Source: Zooshikella harenae (GTDB lineage Bacteria; Pseudomonadota; Gammaproteobacteria; Pseudomonadales; Zooshikellaceae). From it: a stretch of 64,000 nucleotides of DNA. Below the pieces are notes generated by a model. It was not told the origin of the DNA. It was given only the letters and a program-made list of their open reading frames with translations, and did not search any database. Position 1 is the stretch's first letter. Every line of letters starts with the position of its first letter. Below are positions 34,536 to 44,151 of the stretch, in pieces. The translations under genes were made by a program, and so were the position numbers. The stretch covers positions 1-64,000 of the forward strand of contig NZ_JAGSOY010000025.1 in assembly GCF_018837975.1 (NCBI RefSeq), given 5' to 3'.

Positions 34536-36263
34536 ATGAGTAACAAGGAAATGGCTAAAGGACATTCTTTTCTTTCGCATTTTTCGTTAAAAAATTCTGT
34601 AGCTATTGCAGTGTTATCTGCGACAACCATGTGGGTGGGAGGAGATGCTTTTGCTCATACGGATTTTCCTCAACCCTCTTTAGCTCCTCTTAAGCAAAAA
34701 TCACAGGTTTACAAAGCGTACTTTCCTTCTGATCAGATTGCGCGGCAGGTCGTTAAAAGTATGGAGACACTGTCTTCTGACTATGAGCAGGGTTACTTAG
34801 TGGTGCCTGGTGATAGCCAGCAGTTGAATAAGCTTATTGGCTTAGGATTTAAGTTGGAAGCTGTAAATGCAAAAGATAGTGGTTTAAATTTAGTGCCTGC
34901 GGCAACCATTCGTGAGAGTGCAGATCATATACCAGGTTACAGCTGCTACCCGACAGTTGAAGCAACATTTAAGGAAGCTAAAACACTGGCTGATGAGCAT
35001 CCACGGTTGGCTGAGTGGATTGATATCGGTGATTCCTGGCGTAAAACGCAGCAGCGGGGAGGGTATGACTTAATGGTGTTAAAGCTCACCCGTAATAATG
35101 ATATAGAAGATAAGCCTAAATTATTTATTAATAGTGCAATTCATGCGCGGGAATATGCTACAGCGCCATTGGCACTGGCTTTTGCCAAAAACTTACTGAC
35201 AGGTTATGGCAATGATGCTGATGCAACTTGGATACTCGATCACCATGAAGTGCATTTATTACTTCAAACCAATCCTGATGGACGAAAACAAGCTGAAAAA
35301 GGCGTCTTATGGCGTAAAAATGTTAATGATTTTAATGGTTGTTATAACCCACTTAAACAAGGTATTGATTTAAACCGTAACTTTACCTTTGGTTGGGGAA
35401 CTACGACAGATGGTTCCAGTGGTGATGTATGCTCGCAAGTGTATCGAGGTTCGGCTCCAGGTTCAGAGCCAGAGGTTCAGGCCCTGCAAAATTATGTAAG
35501 GAGCTTGTATCCTGACCGTCGAGGAGCAGAGCGTAATGATCCAGCCCCATTAGATACAAGTGGTATCCATCTTGATATTCATAGTCATGGACGTCTTGTA
35601 CTTTGGCCTTGGGGAACAAATGGTGATCCAGCGCCTAATCATACCCAATTGCAAACTCTAGGACGTAAATTTGCCTACTTTAATGGTTACTCACCTGAAA
35701 GGTCGTTAGGGCTCTACGAAACCGATGGCACAAGTGATGGCATTAGTTATGGTGAGCTTGGGGTTGCAGCGTTTACCTTTGAATTGGGTACAGAGTTTTT
35801 TGAGTCATGCCATTATTTCGAACAAAAAATCTTACCCGATAATTTGAAAGCACTACGTTATGCGGCAAAAGTTGTACGTGCACCTTATCAACTTCCTACT
35901 GGACCAGAAGTGTATAGTGTCAATATTGATAACGAAGCATCTGAAAACCCAGTACCTGCTGGTACATGGTTGTCATTATCGGCGATCGCTGATGATAGTC
36001 GTTTTAGTCATCGTAATGGTGTTGAACCTGTACAGACTATTACTGCCGCAGAATACTTCCTTGATGTGCCTCCGTGGCAGGAAGGTGCTGAGCGTCAACC
36101 TATGCAGTCAGTTTCTGGTGACTTTGATTTGGAGCAGCAAGCCATAAAAGGTATTATAGATACCCGAAACTTGTCGTCTGGTAAACATATTGCTTTTGTC
36201 CGGGCAATGGACAGTGATGGACGGTGGGGACCTGTTTCTGCTGTGTTTTTCTCTATTCAGTAA
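34536..36263 (+). CDS. Secreted M14-family zinc carboxypeptidase
   Basis: A 575-residue exported metallocarboxypeptidase. A signal peptide ends near GGDAFA|HTD. The peptidase domain covers about residues 135-430: zinc ligands in HAREYA (H-x-x-E near residue 203) and the later HIDLDIHSHG-type His (LDIHSHG), substrate residue cluster NPDGR and DLNRNF, and catalytic Glu in FTFELGTEFFE. A beta-rich domain of about 130 residues follows. It would trim C-terminal residues from peptides outside the cytoplasm. ATG 34536 is chosen with GGAG five bases upstream. A rho-independent terminator follows. Confidence 0.92.
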   Translation: MSNKEMAKGHSFLSHFSLKNSVAIAVLSATTMWVGGDAFAHTDFPQPSLAPLKQKSQVYKAYFPSDQIARQVVKSMETLSSDYEQGYLVVPGDSQQLNKLIGLGFKLEAVNAKDSGLNLVPAATIRESADHIPGYSCYPTVEATFKEAKTLADEHPRLAEWIDIGDSWRKTQQRGGYDLMVLKLTRNNDIEDKPKLFINSAIHAREYATAPLALAFAKNLLTGYGNDADATWILDHHEVHLLLQTNPDGRKQAEKGVLWRKNVNDFNGCYNPLKQGIDLNRNFTFGWGTTTDGSSGDVCSQVYRGSAPGSEPEVQALQNYVRSLYPDRRGAERNDPAPLDTSGIHLDIHSHGRLVLWPWGTNGDPAPNHTQLQTLGRKFAYFNGYSPERSLGLYETDGTSDGISYGELGVAAFTFELGTEFFESCHYFEQKILPDNLKALRYAAKVVRAPYQLPTGPEVYSVNIDNEASENPVPAGTWLSLSAIADDSRFSHRNGVEPVQTITAAEYFLDVPPWQEGAERQPMQSVSGDFDLEQQAIKGIIDTRNLSSGKHIAFVRAMDSDGRWGPVSAVFFSIQ

Positions 36264-36290
36264 AAATACGTTACATCGCTTAAACTAAAC

Positions 36291-36317
36291 AAGGGCACAT
36301 TAAACCGTGCCCTTTTT
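36291..36317. terminator. Terminator between convergent genes
   Basis: Stem AAGGGCAC / GTGCCCTT with an 8-base loop and a T run. Confidence 0.85.
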
Positions 36318-36353
36318 GTAATTATATTGGGTACTACTGATCAATTAATGGGA

Positions 36354-37874
36354 TTAAAAAAGGTGAAGAGGTTCTGTGCTGTAACTTACTAAAATATTTT
36401 TTACTTGTTGGTAACTCTTGAGCGTCATTTTATGGGTTTCTCGGCCAACACCTGATTTTTTATAACCACCAAAAGCAGCATGTGCAGGATACATGTGATA
36501 GCAGTTTACCCAAACTCTTCCTGCTTGTATTTTTCGAGCCATTTGTTGTGCTCGATTAATATCACGTGTCCAAACACCAGCTCCTAAGCCGTAGGGTACA
36601 TCATTGGCAATACGGGTGGCTTCTTCTTCTGTTTTAAAAGTAGTGACACCAATAGTAGGGCCAAATATTTCCTCCTGGAATACACGCATTGAATTTTCTC
36701 CCTGGAGGATTGTTGGTTGTACATAATAGCCTGTTTTTAAGGTATCAGGCACTTGGGCGCGTTGACCGCCAAAGAGAATATGAGCACCTTCTTTACGACC
36801 TATTTCAAGATAACCCATAATTTTATTTAACTGGTCTAACGATACTTGAGCACCAACCATTGTTTCCGTATCTAAGGGATTACCTTGCTTTATGGTTTTT
36901 GCACGGTTTAGTACATGTTCCATAAATGAGTCATAAATAGATTCATGAACTAACGCTCGAGAAGGGCAGGTGCAGACTTCACCTTGATTAAAAAATGCTA
37001 ATAAAAGTCCTTCAACGCATTTATCCAAATAAGAAGGCTCTTGTTGCATAATATCAGGAAAATAAATATTGGGTGATTTCCCACCTAACTCAACAGTACA
37101 AGGGATAATATTCTTAGCTGCAGATTGATATACTTCGCATCCCACTTCAGTTGATCCAGTAAAGGCCAATTTTGCAATACGGGGGCTGGAAGCAAGGGCT
37201 TTACCAGCTTCATGACCAAAGCCATTAACGACATTGACAACACCGGGTGGGATAATGTCTTCCAGGATTTCCATTAAGAGTAAAATTGAAACAGGAGTTT
37301 GTTCGGCAGGTTTAAGGACTACACAGTTGCCTGCCGCTAATGCGGGTGCGAGTTTCCAGGCAGCCATTAATAAGGGAAAATTCCAAGGAATAATTTGCCC
37401 AACGACCCCTAATGGCTCGTGAAAATGATAAGATGTTGTGGTTGCATCTATTTCAGCTAAGGAACTATCCTCGGCACGAATGCACCCTGCAAAATAACGA
37501 AAGTGATCAATAACAAGCGGTATATCTGCGTTTATTGTTTCGCGGATAGGTTTACCATTATCCCAGGTTTCAGCAATAGCAAGTTTTTCAGCAAACTGTT
37601 CTATACGGTCAGCAATTTGTAGTAAAATCTGTGCACGAAAGGCTACAGGTTTTGAACCCCATTCAGGTGCTGCTTGATGAGCGGCATCAAGTGCGGCGTC
37701 AATATCGTGTTTTGTTGAGCGGGGGATTTCACAATAGGTTTCCCCCGTTACAGGTGTCTTATTTTCAAAAAAATTGCCTTTCTTGGGGGGTACCCATTCT
37801 CCATTAATAAAATTAGCATATCGGGATTTAAAAAAAAGCTTGGCGCCATCTTGGCCTGGAGGCGTGTATATCAT
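36354..37874 (-). CDS. Aldehyde dehydrogenase (AldB/ExaC type)
   Basis: A 506-residue NAD-dependent aldehyde dehydrogenase, the length of acetaldehyde dehydrogenases AldB/Exa[20 protein letters not shown] and FTGSTEVG bind the cofactor, ELGGKSPNI holds the catalytic Glu, and the nucleophile is in [13 protein letters not shown] (CTC). ATG 37874 ([11 protein letters not shown]) is fixed by GGGAG five bases upstream; an in-frame extension to 37946 is rejected. It lies divergent from phhA, with a 626-bp gap. It may oxidise acetaldehyde or aromatic aldehydes. Confidence 0.93.
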   Translation of the reverse strand: MIYTPPGQDGAKLFFKSRYANFINGEWVPPKKGNFFENKTPVTGETYCEIPRSTKHDIDAALDAAHQAAPEWGSKPVAFRAQILLQIADRIEQFAEKLAIAETWDNGKPIRETINADIPLVIDHFRYFAGCIRAEDSSLAEIDATTTSYHFHEPLGVVGQIIPWNFPLLMAAWKLAPALAAGNCVVLKPAEQTPVSILLLMEILEDIIPPGVVNVVNGFGHEAGKALASSPRIAKLAFTGSTEVGCEVYQSAAKNIIPCTVELGGKSPNIYFPDIMQQEPSYLDKCVEGLLLAFFNQGEVCTCPSRALVHESIYDSFMEHVLNRAKTIKQGNPLDTETMVGAQVSLDQLNKIMGYLEIGRKEGAHILFGGQRAQVPDTLKTGYYVQPTILQGENSMRVFQEEIFGPTIGVTTFKTEEEATRIANDVPYGLGAGVWTRDINRAQQMARKIQAGRVWVNCYHMYPAHAAFGGYKKSGVGRETHKMTLKSYQQVKNILVSYSTEPLHLF

Positions 37875-38500
37875 TATTGCTCCCTGGTTTTCATTTGCTT
37901 TGTTATTGTAAGTTGTTTTTGCCATTCTGACAGTCATGCTTTTCACTTAGGTAATATGTTTATTTATGTGCCCTTTTTGAGTAAGCTAAGTTTCTTTGTT
38001 TGTAGGCTTTATACTTCACATAAAAAACTTATCTAATGAAAAGCTTTATTTTTATTATTTCAAGAATATGTCAGTCTTATTGCGCATACATTTATTATTT
38101 TATGATTCTTTGTTATTTTCCATCATTAAATCTTTGCGATCTGAAGAAAGCTCAAGATTTTTAGGGTTATAAGATTTTAGTTGGAAAAATACCCCCCTCA
38201 TACCACTATTGTCTAATGCTTTGCGGCGGAATGCAGTCTAATGCATATCAAGTCAGGTTTTCAAACTGTCGAGGGATAAAAGCCATAGGTGTTTTTATAT
38301 ATAAAAGTGGTAAGAAATGTATGGTTAATTTAAAAAAGCTTTAAAAACAATAAATTAATCTGTATTTGTAACGTATAGTTTACGATCAACTTTAGGAAGG
38401 AAACACGTGAACTAATTTCACCTGCGGCTATGGTTGTGTATAAGTTAACCAATAGCATTTTTTTTACACGCCAGTATAGCCAGATCGATGAGGCATTATA
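37875..38500. other. Divergent control region of aldehyde dehydrogenase and phhA
   Basis: 626 bases with no ORF I can support. It holds the TyrR/PhhR-like box at 38367-38384 and a long AT-rich part. Promoters for both directions should be here. Confidence 0.5.
38367..38384. promoter_or_regulatory. Candidate PhhR/TyrR box upstream of phhA
   Basis: TGTAAC-N6-TTTACG matches the TyrR/PhhR consensus TGTAAA-N6-TTTACA at 10 of 12 positions, 117 bases before the phhA ATG. The regulator gene phhR lies in the same locus. Confidence 0.6.
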
Positions 38501-39304
38501 ATGACAAAAACGAGCAACTATACAGCAAAATCGCCAGGACCAGATGGTTTTATTGTTTATAGTGATGATGAAAATGCAATTTGGTCTCAGTTAATTAACC
38601 GCCAGTTGAGCTGCATTCAGGGAAAAGCCTGCGATGAATATTTAGCGGGCTTGGTGAAATTGCAACTACCAACTGATCGTATTCCTCAATTAGCAGAAAT
38701 TAATGATGTTTTAATGCAGGAAACAGGCTGGCGAGTTGCTCGTGTACCTGCATTGATTTCATTCGACAGGTTTTTTAGCTTACTTGCAAATAAGCAGTTT
38801 CCGGTAGCTACCTTTATTAGAACGTGGGATGAGTTAGATTACTTGCAAGAGCCTGATATATTCCATGAAATTTTTGGGCACTGCCCACTGTTAACGAACC
38901 CTGCATTTGCACAATTTACACATCTTTATGGCCAATTAGGGTATAAAGCCAGTAAACAAGATAGAGTTTATCTAGCGCGTTTATATTGGTTTACTGTTGA
39001 ATTTGGTTTATTACACTTGCAAAATGAGTGGCGTATTTATGGCGGTGGTGTCTTATCCTCTCCAGGAGAAACACAGTATGCTATAGACAGTGAGAAACCA
39101 GAACGTAAGCCATTTGATATATTAGAAGTATTAAGAACACCCTATCGCATAGATATTATGCAACCAATTTACTTTTATTTAGAATGTGTAGAGCAGCTTT
39201 ACGATATTTGTCATTTAGATATCATGTCTTATGTAACTAAAGCGAAAGCAATGGGACTGCTGCCTGCTAAGTATCCACCGAAAGTTCCTCAGCAAGCCTG
39301 TTAA
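38501..39304 (+). CDS. phhA: Phenylalanine 4-monooxygenase
   Basis: A 267-residue bacterial phenylalanine hydroxylase. It uses tetrahydrobiopterin-type pterin, iron and oxygen to make tyrosine. The iron ligands are His122 and His127 in FHEIFGH, with Glu167 in WFTVEFG, all at family positions. RVPALISFDRFF and YGGGVLSSPGE are typical substrate and cofactor segments. GAGG eight bases upstream supports the ATG. phhB follows 150 bases later, and phhR after that, as in Pseudomonas. Confidence 0.97.
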   Translation: MTKTSNYTAKSPGPDGFIVYSDDENAIWSQLINRQLSCIQGKACDEYLAGLVKLQLPTDRIPQLAEINDVLMQETGWRVARVPALISFDRFFSLLANKQFPVATFIRTWDELDYLQEPDIFHEIFGHCPLLTNPAFAQFTHLYGQLGYKASKQDRVYLARLYWFTVEFGLLHLQNEWRIYGGGVLSSPGETQYAIDSEKPERKPFDILEVLRTPYRIDIMQPIYFYLECVEQLYDICHLDIMSYVTKAKAMGLLPAKYPPKVPQQAC

Positions 39305-39454
39305 GGTTTTACTAGATCATAGGGTAGTGGAACTGTAAACATAAACACAAGAAGTCATTATTTATACGTAATCTGTAGTCAGTGTAACTGATATCACTGA
39401 AACACAAAATTCGTAATGAGTAAATATTAATCAAAAAATAAGGGTAATTGCTTT

Positions 39455-39793
39455 ATGAGTGATTTGTCATCTTTAAAGTGTGAAGCTTGCCAAGTAGGAG
39501 CACCAAAGGTAACCGAGGAAGAGTTACCAAGCTTGTTAGCTGAAATTCCAGATTGGAATATAGAGATACGTGATGACATTATGCAGTTAGAGCGAGTTTT
39601 CACGTTTAAAAACTTCAAAGAAGCGTTGGCATTTACTAACCGTGTAGGGGAGATTGCTGAAGAGGTATTCCACCATCCAAGTATATTGACAGAGTGGGGG
39701 CAAGTAACTGTTACCTGGTGGACTCATAAGATTAAAGGTTTACATAAAAATGATTTTATCATGGCAGCAAAGACGGATGAGATACTGTCTTAA
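39455..39793 (+). CDS. phhB: 4a-hydroxytetrahydrobiopterin dehydratase
   Basis: A 112-residue pterin-4a-carbinolamine dehydratase. It regenerates the pterin used by PhhA. The active-site motif is EEVFHHPSI (His-His pair) with the later [18 protein letters not shown] (third His). AAGGGT nine bases upstream supports the start. Second gene of the phh locus. Confidence 0.96.
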   Translation: MSDLSSLKCEACQVGAPKVTEEELPSLLAEIPDWNIEIRDDIMQLERVFTFKNFKEALAFTNRVGEIAEEVFHHPSILTEWGQVTVTWWTHKIKGLHKNDFIMAAKTDEILS

Positions 39794-40076
39794 TATGTGA
39801 TACACTTAACGTGCAGCTTCTACTTAACAGTTTTCTGTGAATAGCCCACTGTGTGGATTATTCACAGTCGATATGCCTTTATAAGCCTCACACTTCCTCC
39901 CTGTTTATCTATCTTTCGATACCCTCAAGCTTTATGCTACTAGGTATATAGTATTTTTCTTATGTACTTGTTAACCATTTCATTGTCTTCAGCTTTAAAA
40001 ATGGTCTTTGTAAGGCACGTGTAATATGATAACACAGGCAATGAATAATCAATAATAACATAAAGTGGTAAGGGAA

Positions 40077-41633
40077 ATGCGTCTGGAAATATTGTGCGAA
40101 GATCGTTTGGGTATTGCGCAAGAAGTGTTAAATATTTTGGCGCTACACGAAATCAGTTTACGTGGCATTGAAGTTGATTTAGTAGGAATTATCTATTTAA
40201 ACCTGCCTGATTTGGCATTTGCCGAGCTGCAAAAGTTATTACCTGAAATACGGCATATTAAGGGTGTAACAGATGTACGGACTATACAATTTATGCCAAG
40301 TGAACGGGAACATTACGAACTATCAACGTTGCTACAAACATTACCTGACCCGGTCTTTTCTGTTGACACCAAAGGAGGTGTTATTATTGTTAATGAATCG
40401 GGATTACGGGTATTAGGAGGAAACTTAGAGGAAGTTCGTCAAATGCCAATCAATCAGTGGTTACAAGGGTTTAATTTAAATCGATGGGTTCAACAAACTG
40501 AACATTGGCCGATGAGTACTCCCATAAAAGTACAGGGAGAGGCGTATTTGGCTGATATTTTGCCAGTACATGTACCTAATCAACAGCAAGATCAAACCTT
40601 GGTGGGAGCTGTCATTTGTTTGAAGTCAGCAGATCGGTTAGGTAAGCAAATTCACGCTTTGCAACAGGTAGAGTCCTCACTGTTTTCTGAGATATTAGCC
40701 GTTGATACGGAAATGAAGCGCGTTATAAAACAAGCTAAGAAATTTGCAGGAATGGATGCTCCGCTGCAGATTTTAGGTGAAACAGGCACAGGTAAGGAGT
40801 TGCTTGCGCGTGCATGTCATAGCTTTAGTGTGAGAGCTGAAAAACCCTTTTTAGTTTTAAATTGTGCGTCATTACCTGATAATGTTGCTGAAACTGAGCT
40901 ATTTGGCTACGGAGAGCGAATTGTAAGTGAAGAACAGCCTATTATTAAACATGGGATTTTGGAACAAGCTGATGGAGGAACTATTTTTCTCGATGAAATA
41001 GGTGAAATGTCTTCTCATCTGCAGATAAAGTTTTTGCGATTTTTACAGGATGGTACATTTAGACGTGTAGGGGATGATAAAGAAGTTAAAGTTAATGTGA
41101 GGGTCATTTGTAGTACACAAAAAAATCTACCTTTATTGTGTCAGGATGGTAAATTTAGAGAAGATTTATTTTATCGGTTAAATGTGCTAATTCTGCATTT
41201 ACCACCATTGAGAGAACGAAAAAAGGATATTCTTCCTCTTGCAGAGATGTTTATCCGGCGTTATGCCAATCAGCAAAGTAAAGTGCCACCTAAACTATCA
41301 AAAGCGTCTGTTAATTTAATGCAACAATACCCTTGGCCAGGTAACATTAGACAGCTAGAACATGCTATTTTACGTGCCATTACTGTTTTGGAAAAAGGTG
41401 AAATTCGCCCAGAGCATATGCAACTACCTTCGTATGCTGACCGAGTTGGTTACTTAAGTACTTCCTTTGAAGGAACATTGGATGAGTCCGTCAAAAAATT
41501 TGAAAAGCAATTACTCTCGCATTTGTATCCTGCATACCCAAGCTCACGTCAGTTGGCAAAAAAGCTAGGTGTGTCACACACGGCTATTGCCAGAAAATTA
41601 CGTGATTATGGAATTACAAAACATAGTCGGTAA
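40077..41633 (+). CDS. phhR: TyrR/PhhR-family aromatic amino acid regulator
   Basis: A 518-residue regulator. It begins with an ACT domain (residues 1-75, ligand sensing), a PAS domain (about 78-190), an AAA+ domain (about 200-430; Walker A GETGTGKE, Walker B GGTIFLDEIGEM), and ends with a Fis-type helix-turn-helix (SSRQLAKKLGVSHTAIARKL). The GAFTGA loop of sigma-54 activators is missing between ELFGY and the Walker B, as in TyrR, so it may act on sigma-70 promoters. Start ATG 40077 matches the conserved MRLEILCEDR; a GTG at 40065 is upstream. It likely binds the boxes at 38367 and 55925. Confidence 0.92.
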   Translation: MRLEILCEDRLGIAQEVLNILALHEISLRGIEVDLVGIIYLNLPDLAFAELQKLLPEIRHIKGVTDVRTIQFMPSEREHYELSTLLQTLPDPVFSVDTKGGVIIVNESGLRVLGGNLEEVRQMPINQWLQGFNLNRWVQQTEHWPMSTPIKVQGEAYLADILPVHVPNQQQDQTLVGAVICLKSADRLGKQIHALQQVESSLFSEILAVDTEMKRVIKQAKKFAGMDAPLQILGETGTGKELLARACHSFSVRAEKPFLVLNCASLPDNVAETELFGYGERIVSEEQPIIKHGILEQADGGTIFLDEIGEMSSHLQIKFLRFLQDGTFRRVGDDKEVKVNVRVICSTQKNLPLLCQDGKFREDLFYRLNVLILHLPPLRERKKDILPLAEMFIRRYANQQSKVPPKLSKASVNLMQQYPWPGNIRQLEHAILRAITVLEKGEIRPEHMQLPSYADRVGYLSTSFEGTLDESVKKFEKQLLSHLYPAYPSSRQLAKKLGVSHTAIARKLRDYGITKHSR

Positions 41634-41816
41634 TCGCTATTCATGAATAGCGCTGAAGGTGATATTGTTTTAATTGATAAAATAATGACAATGTTAAGCA
41701 ATGATTAAAATAATTCGCTAAATACATATACTAAAGTATCATATATCCTTGATTAGGTTCATGCTAATATTTTCTGCAAAAGTGGAGTGCACTATAGACA
41801 GTCATTTTGCTTTTTC

Positions 41817-41851
41817 CCTATACAATAGCTCTTAATGACTTATTGTATAGG
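41817..41851. promoter_or_regulatory. Inverted repeat upstream of the diiron protein gene
   Basis: A perfect 11-bp inverted repeat CCTATACAATA / TATTGTATAGG with a 13-base spacer, about 55 bases before the start codon at 41905. It fits an operator or an upstream hairpin; the binding protein is unknown. Confidence 0.5.
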
Positions 41852-41904
41852 CTGGTGGTTATATCCATAGCAAAGAGTGTTTAATACAAATAACAGGGAT
41901 AGTT

Positions 41905-42630
41905 ATGAAAAATACATGTATAGTAGATGATATGGCTGATGCAATTGTCACTTACTCTAATAAGGCTTTAGCTGATAGTCAATTTTTTAGAGACTTGGCG
42001 GGTGGTGTGATAGCCATTGCTGATTTACGTTATATTTTTATGCAGTATGAATACTGGCGTAATATATTTCATGAGTGGTTTGGTTTGTGTATTCTTAAGA
42101 GTGGTGATGCCTCACACCCTTATGTTTCTCATACTGTTCAAGCACTGGCCCACCATGTATTGGTTGAAATGAAAGAAAACCATACACTAATGTATCAACG
42201 TTTTATTGAACAATTAGGTGATTCGACCCATCCTCGTGATCCTGAGAGCCATGCCACTCGAAAATATAAATCACATTTCTTAAATGTATTTGGCACAAGT
42301 GATACTAACTTTGTTGAATCTGTTGCTGCTTTATCTGCCAGAGAATTATTTGCATCAATTCGAAATACTTATGTTAAGAAAGCACTAAAGACCTTTTATG
42401 GTATTGAAAAATCTCCTTGGTGGGATATTCATGAACATCTTGAGTTGGAACATTTTCGTGATACCTTTACCCCGCTTGAGCAAGAGCTTGAGGGTAAAAA
42501 ACGCTATGTGACACTTATGTGTTTTATGACGAATGAAATTGATGCGCATGTACTATATTGGGATGAGTTATATAAAGAATCTCAAGTAATTAATATTAAT
42601 AATCGACATCAACAAAAAATGGCAAGTTAA
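41905..42630 (+). CDS. Heme-oxygenase-like diiron oxidase/oxygenase (HDO, TenA-like fold)
   Basis: A 241-residue all-helical protein. The metal ligands of the HDO superfamily are at the right spacing: Glu49 and His56 (E-x6-H in EYWRNIFH), Glu147 in SARELFA, and His176, Glu180, His183 (HxxxExxH in HEHLELEH). Families with this pattern (for example CADD, UndA, SznF) use oxygen to oxidise amino acids or fatty acids. AGGGAT six bases before the ATG supports the start. The stop overlaps the start of the EamA exporter gene, so the product may be exported. Its closeness to phhR suggests an aromatic amino acid link, which is inference. Thiaminase-type TenA is excluded by the metal ligands. Confidence 0.72.
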   Translation: MKNTCIVDDMADAIVTYSNKALADSQFFRDLAGGVIAIADLRYIFMQYEYWRNIFHEWFGLCILKSGDASHPYVSHTVQALAHHVLVEMKENHTLMYQRFIEQLGDSTHPRDPESHATRKYKSHFLNVFGTSDTNFVESVAALSARELFASIRNTYVKKALKTFYGIEKSPWWDIHEHLELEHFRDTFTPLEQELEGKKRYVTLMCFMTNEIDAHVLYWDELYKESQVININNRHQQKMAS

Positions 42631-43487
42631 TGCGTAATGAAATAACGCTAGGCGCTATTTTTTCACTGTTTTCAAGTCTGATGTGGGGAGCAACAGGCGT
42701 ATGGATTAATTATCTTAATAATTTGACGTTAGATGATATCCTGTTTTATCGCTTCCTATTGTCGTTGCTCATTACAGGCATTATTTTATATTTAACGTCG
42801 CATACGCTGACTTTAACAAAACGAGCCATTGGTTGTGGTGCTGCACTTTGTTGTTATTATACTTTGGCGACCACTGCTTTTTTGTTGGCAGATATGGTTG
42901 ATGTAGCATTGATTGTAAGTACTACTCCTGTCTTTATAATGGGATTTGAACGTTTTAAAGGAATTAAGCCTTCACTTAATAAGTTATTGGGAGCCATAGC
43001 AGCATTTATAGGTTCAACGTTAGTGATTGTAGGTTCTGCTGCGACTGAACTGTCGGTTTTTAATAGCAATAGTCATGTAATGGTTGGTTTGTTATGTGCT
43101 TTAGGAGCAGCCATTACTATGGCTGTTTTTTCGTTAATGAGTGCATCAAAAATGGTTGATGCATCAAGTGTTAACTTTTGGGCTTATTTACTGGGCTTTA
43201 CTTTCTTACTTAGTTTGAGTTTACCCTTTCCTGAACTACAAGCACCTACTCCCCAGCAAGCAGGTTTATTGTTTGCTTTAGTATTATTTTCAACTATTTC
43301 TGCTGGCATGGCTTATAAATATGCATGCCAGCTCGCAGGTCCATCCACAGCTGCTATTGTACGTTTAAGTACACCATTATTGGCGGCATTATTATCATTT
43401 GCACTATTAGGTAAAGGGTTAACTTATATTCACTTAATTGCTACACCATTTATATTGGTAGGGGTTTTCTGGGTGATTCGTTCATAA
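42630..43487 (+). CDS. EamA-family (DMT) exporter
   Basis: A 285-residue membrane protein with ten hydrophobic segments in two EamA repeats (about residues 8-140 and 150-283). Such drug/metabolite transporters export amino acids or small metabolites. GGAATGVWINYL and the late PLLAALLSFALLGKGLT segment are typical. Its ATG shares a base with the TAA of the preceding diiron protein gene (TAATG), so the two are coupled and probably serve one pathway. Confidence 0.88.
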   Translation: MRNEITLGAIFSLFSSLMWGATGVWINYLNNLTLDDILFYRFLLSLLITGIILYLTSHTLTLTKRAIGCGAALCCYYTLATTAFLLADMVDVALIVSTTPVFIMGFERFKGIKPSLNKLLGAIAAFIGSTLVIVGSAATELSVFNSNSHVMVGLLCALGAAITMAVFSLMSASKMVDASSVNFWAYLLGFTFLLSLSLPFPELQAPTPQQAGLLFALVLFSTISAGMAYKYACQLAGPSTAAIVRLSTPLLAALLSFALLGKGLTYIHLIATPFILVGVFWVIRS

Positions 43488-43499
43488 TTGTTAAGTATA

Positions 43500-43963
43500 C
43501 TGTTGCTGAGATAATGGTCATGTACTTTCCTAATACACTGTAATCTTACCTGAAGACTTGCTTACGACAAATAGCTCAACGTATGTTATCCAGCCTTTGT
43601 TTTCCATTAGTGCATATTTAAATACGACAGCTGTTCATTTAATAATGATTTAGGTGTAACAGAAAGATACCCATAACTAAGGGTTTTTAGGGGAGGTCGT
43701 CAAGCGATGAAGCCCCCGGAGCTTATATTAATAAGTGACTGGGGTGGCAGTTAAATGCTCTTGCATAAACTGCATTTACACCATCCTTGCTGTTCAAGAA
43801 CGCGGACAACAAACCCTAAAAATGATTTGTGAAGGGTATATATTTGAATTTTTTTGTGAAATAGATACTGGAAGTTTTCTACTGAGGGAGGGACAAATTA
43901 ATTCATACACAGTATGGGTACAATCTATATTCAGCACAAACAATTTCATATGCAGTTACCCTG
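43500..43963. repeat. Decayed inverted copy of the 32213-32610 element, split by a MITE
   Basis: 43540-43665 and 43841-43963 align, in reverse orientation, with 32213-32500 (for example GTTCATTTAAT, CAGCCTTT, then ACAAATTAATTCAT and CATATGCAGTTACCCTG against the 17-bp end). Identity looks like about 70-75 percent by eye. The far end, near 43500, is unclear. The family 1 MITE at 43666-43840 sits inside it. Confidence 0.6.
43666..43840. mobile_element. MITE-like element, family 1, copy B (175 bp)
   Basis: Inverted relative to copy A at 7236-7361. It shares the ends (ATACCC and GGGTAT with TTTTTAGGG inside) and the core CCCCGGAGCTTATATTAAT, but has about 50 extra internal bases (around 43743-43805). 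The frame 43735-44052 that crosses it is chance. Confidence 0.78.
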
Positions 43964-44151
43964 AATATGTATGGTTCACAGTTTGTTATAAATATAACAG
44001 TTTGATGATGCATTGTTATGTGTTTATAAGTTTTTTTTTGAAACTTCATTAAGCTGAATAGATTGAACTAAATATGTTGTGAACAGGTTTTATTGTAGGA
44101 CACTGTTCACAAGGAATTGAATATTAAACCCAAATTCTGAGCTATATTGCT

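Noticed and set aside
41905..42630. Thiaminase II (TenA)
   Set aside because: TenA lacks the metal ligands; this protein has the full diiron pattern.
43735..44052. 105-codon ORF
   Set aside because: It crosses a MITE-like element and the decayed 398-bp element; the sequence is explained by these repeats, and the translation has no protein character.
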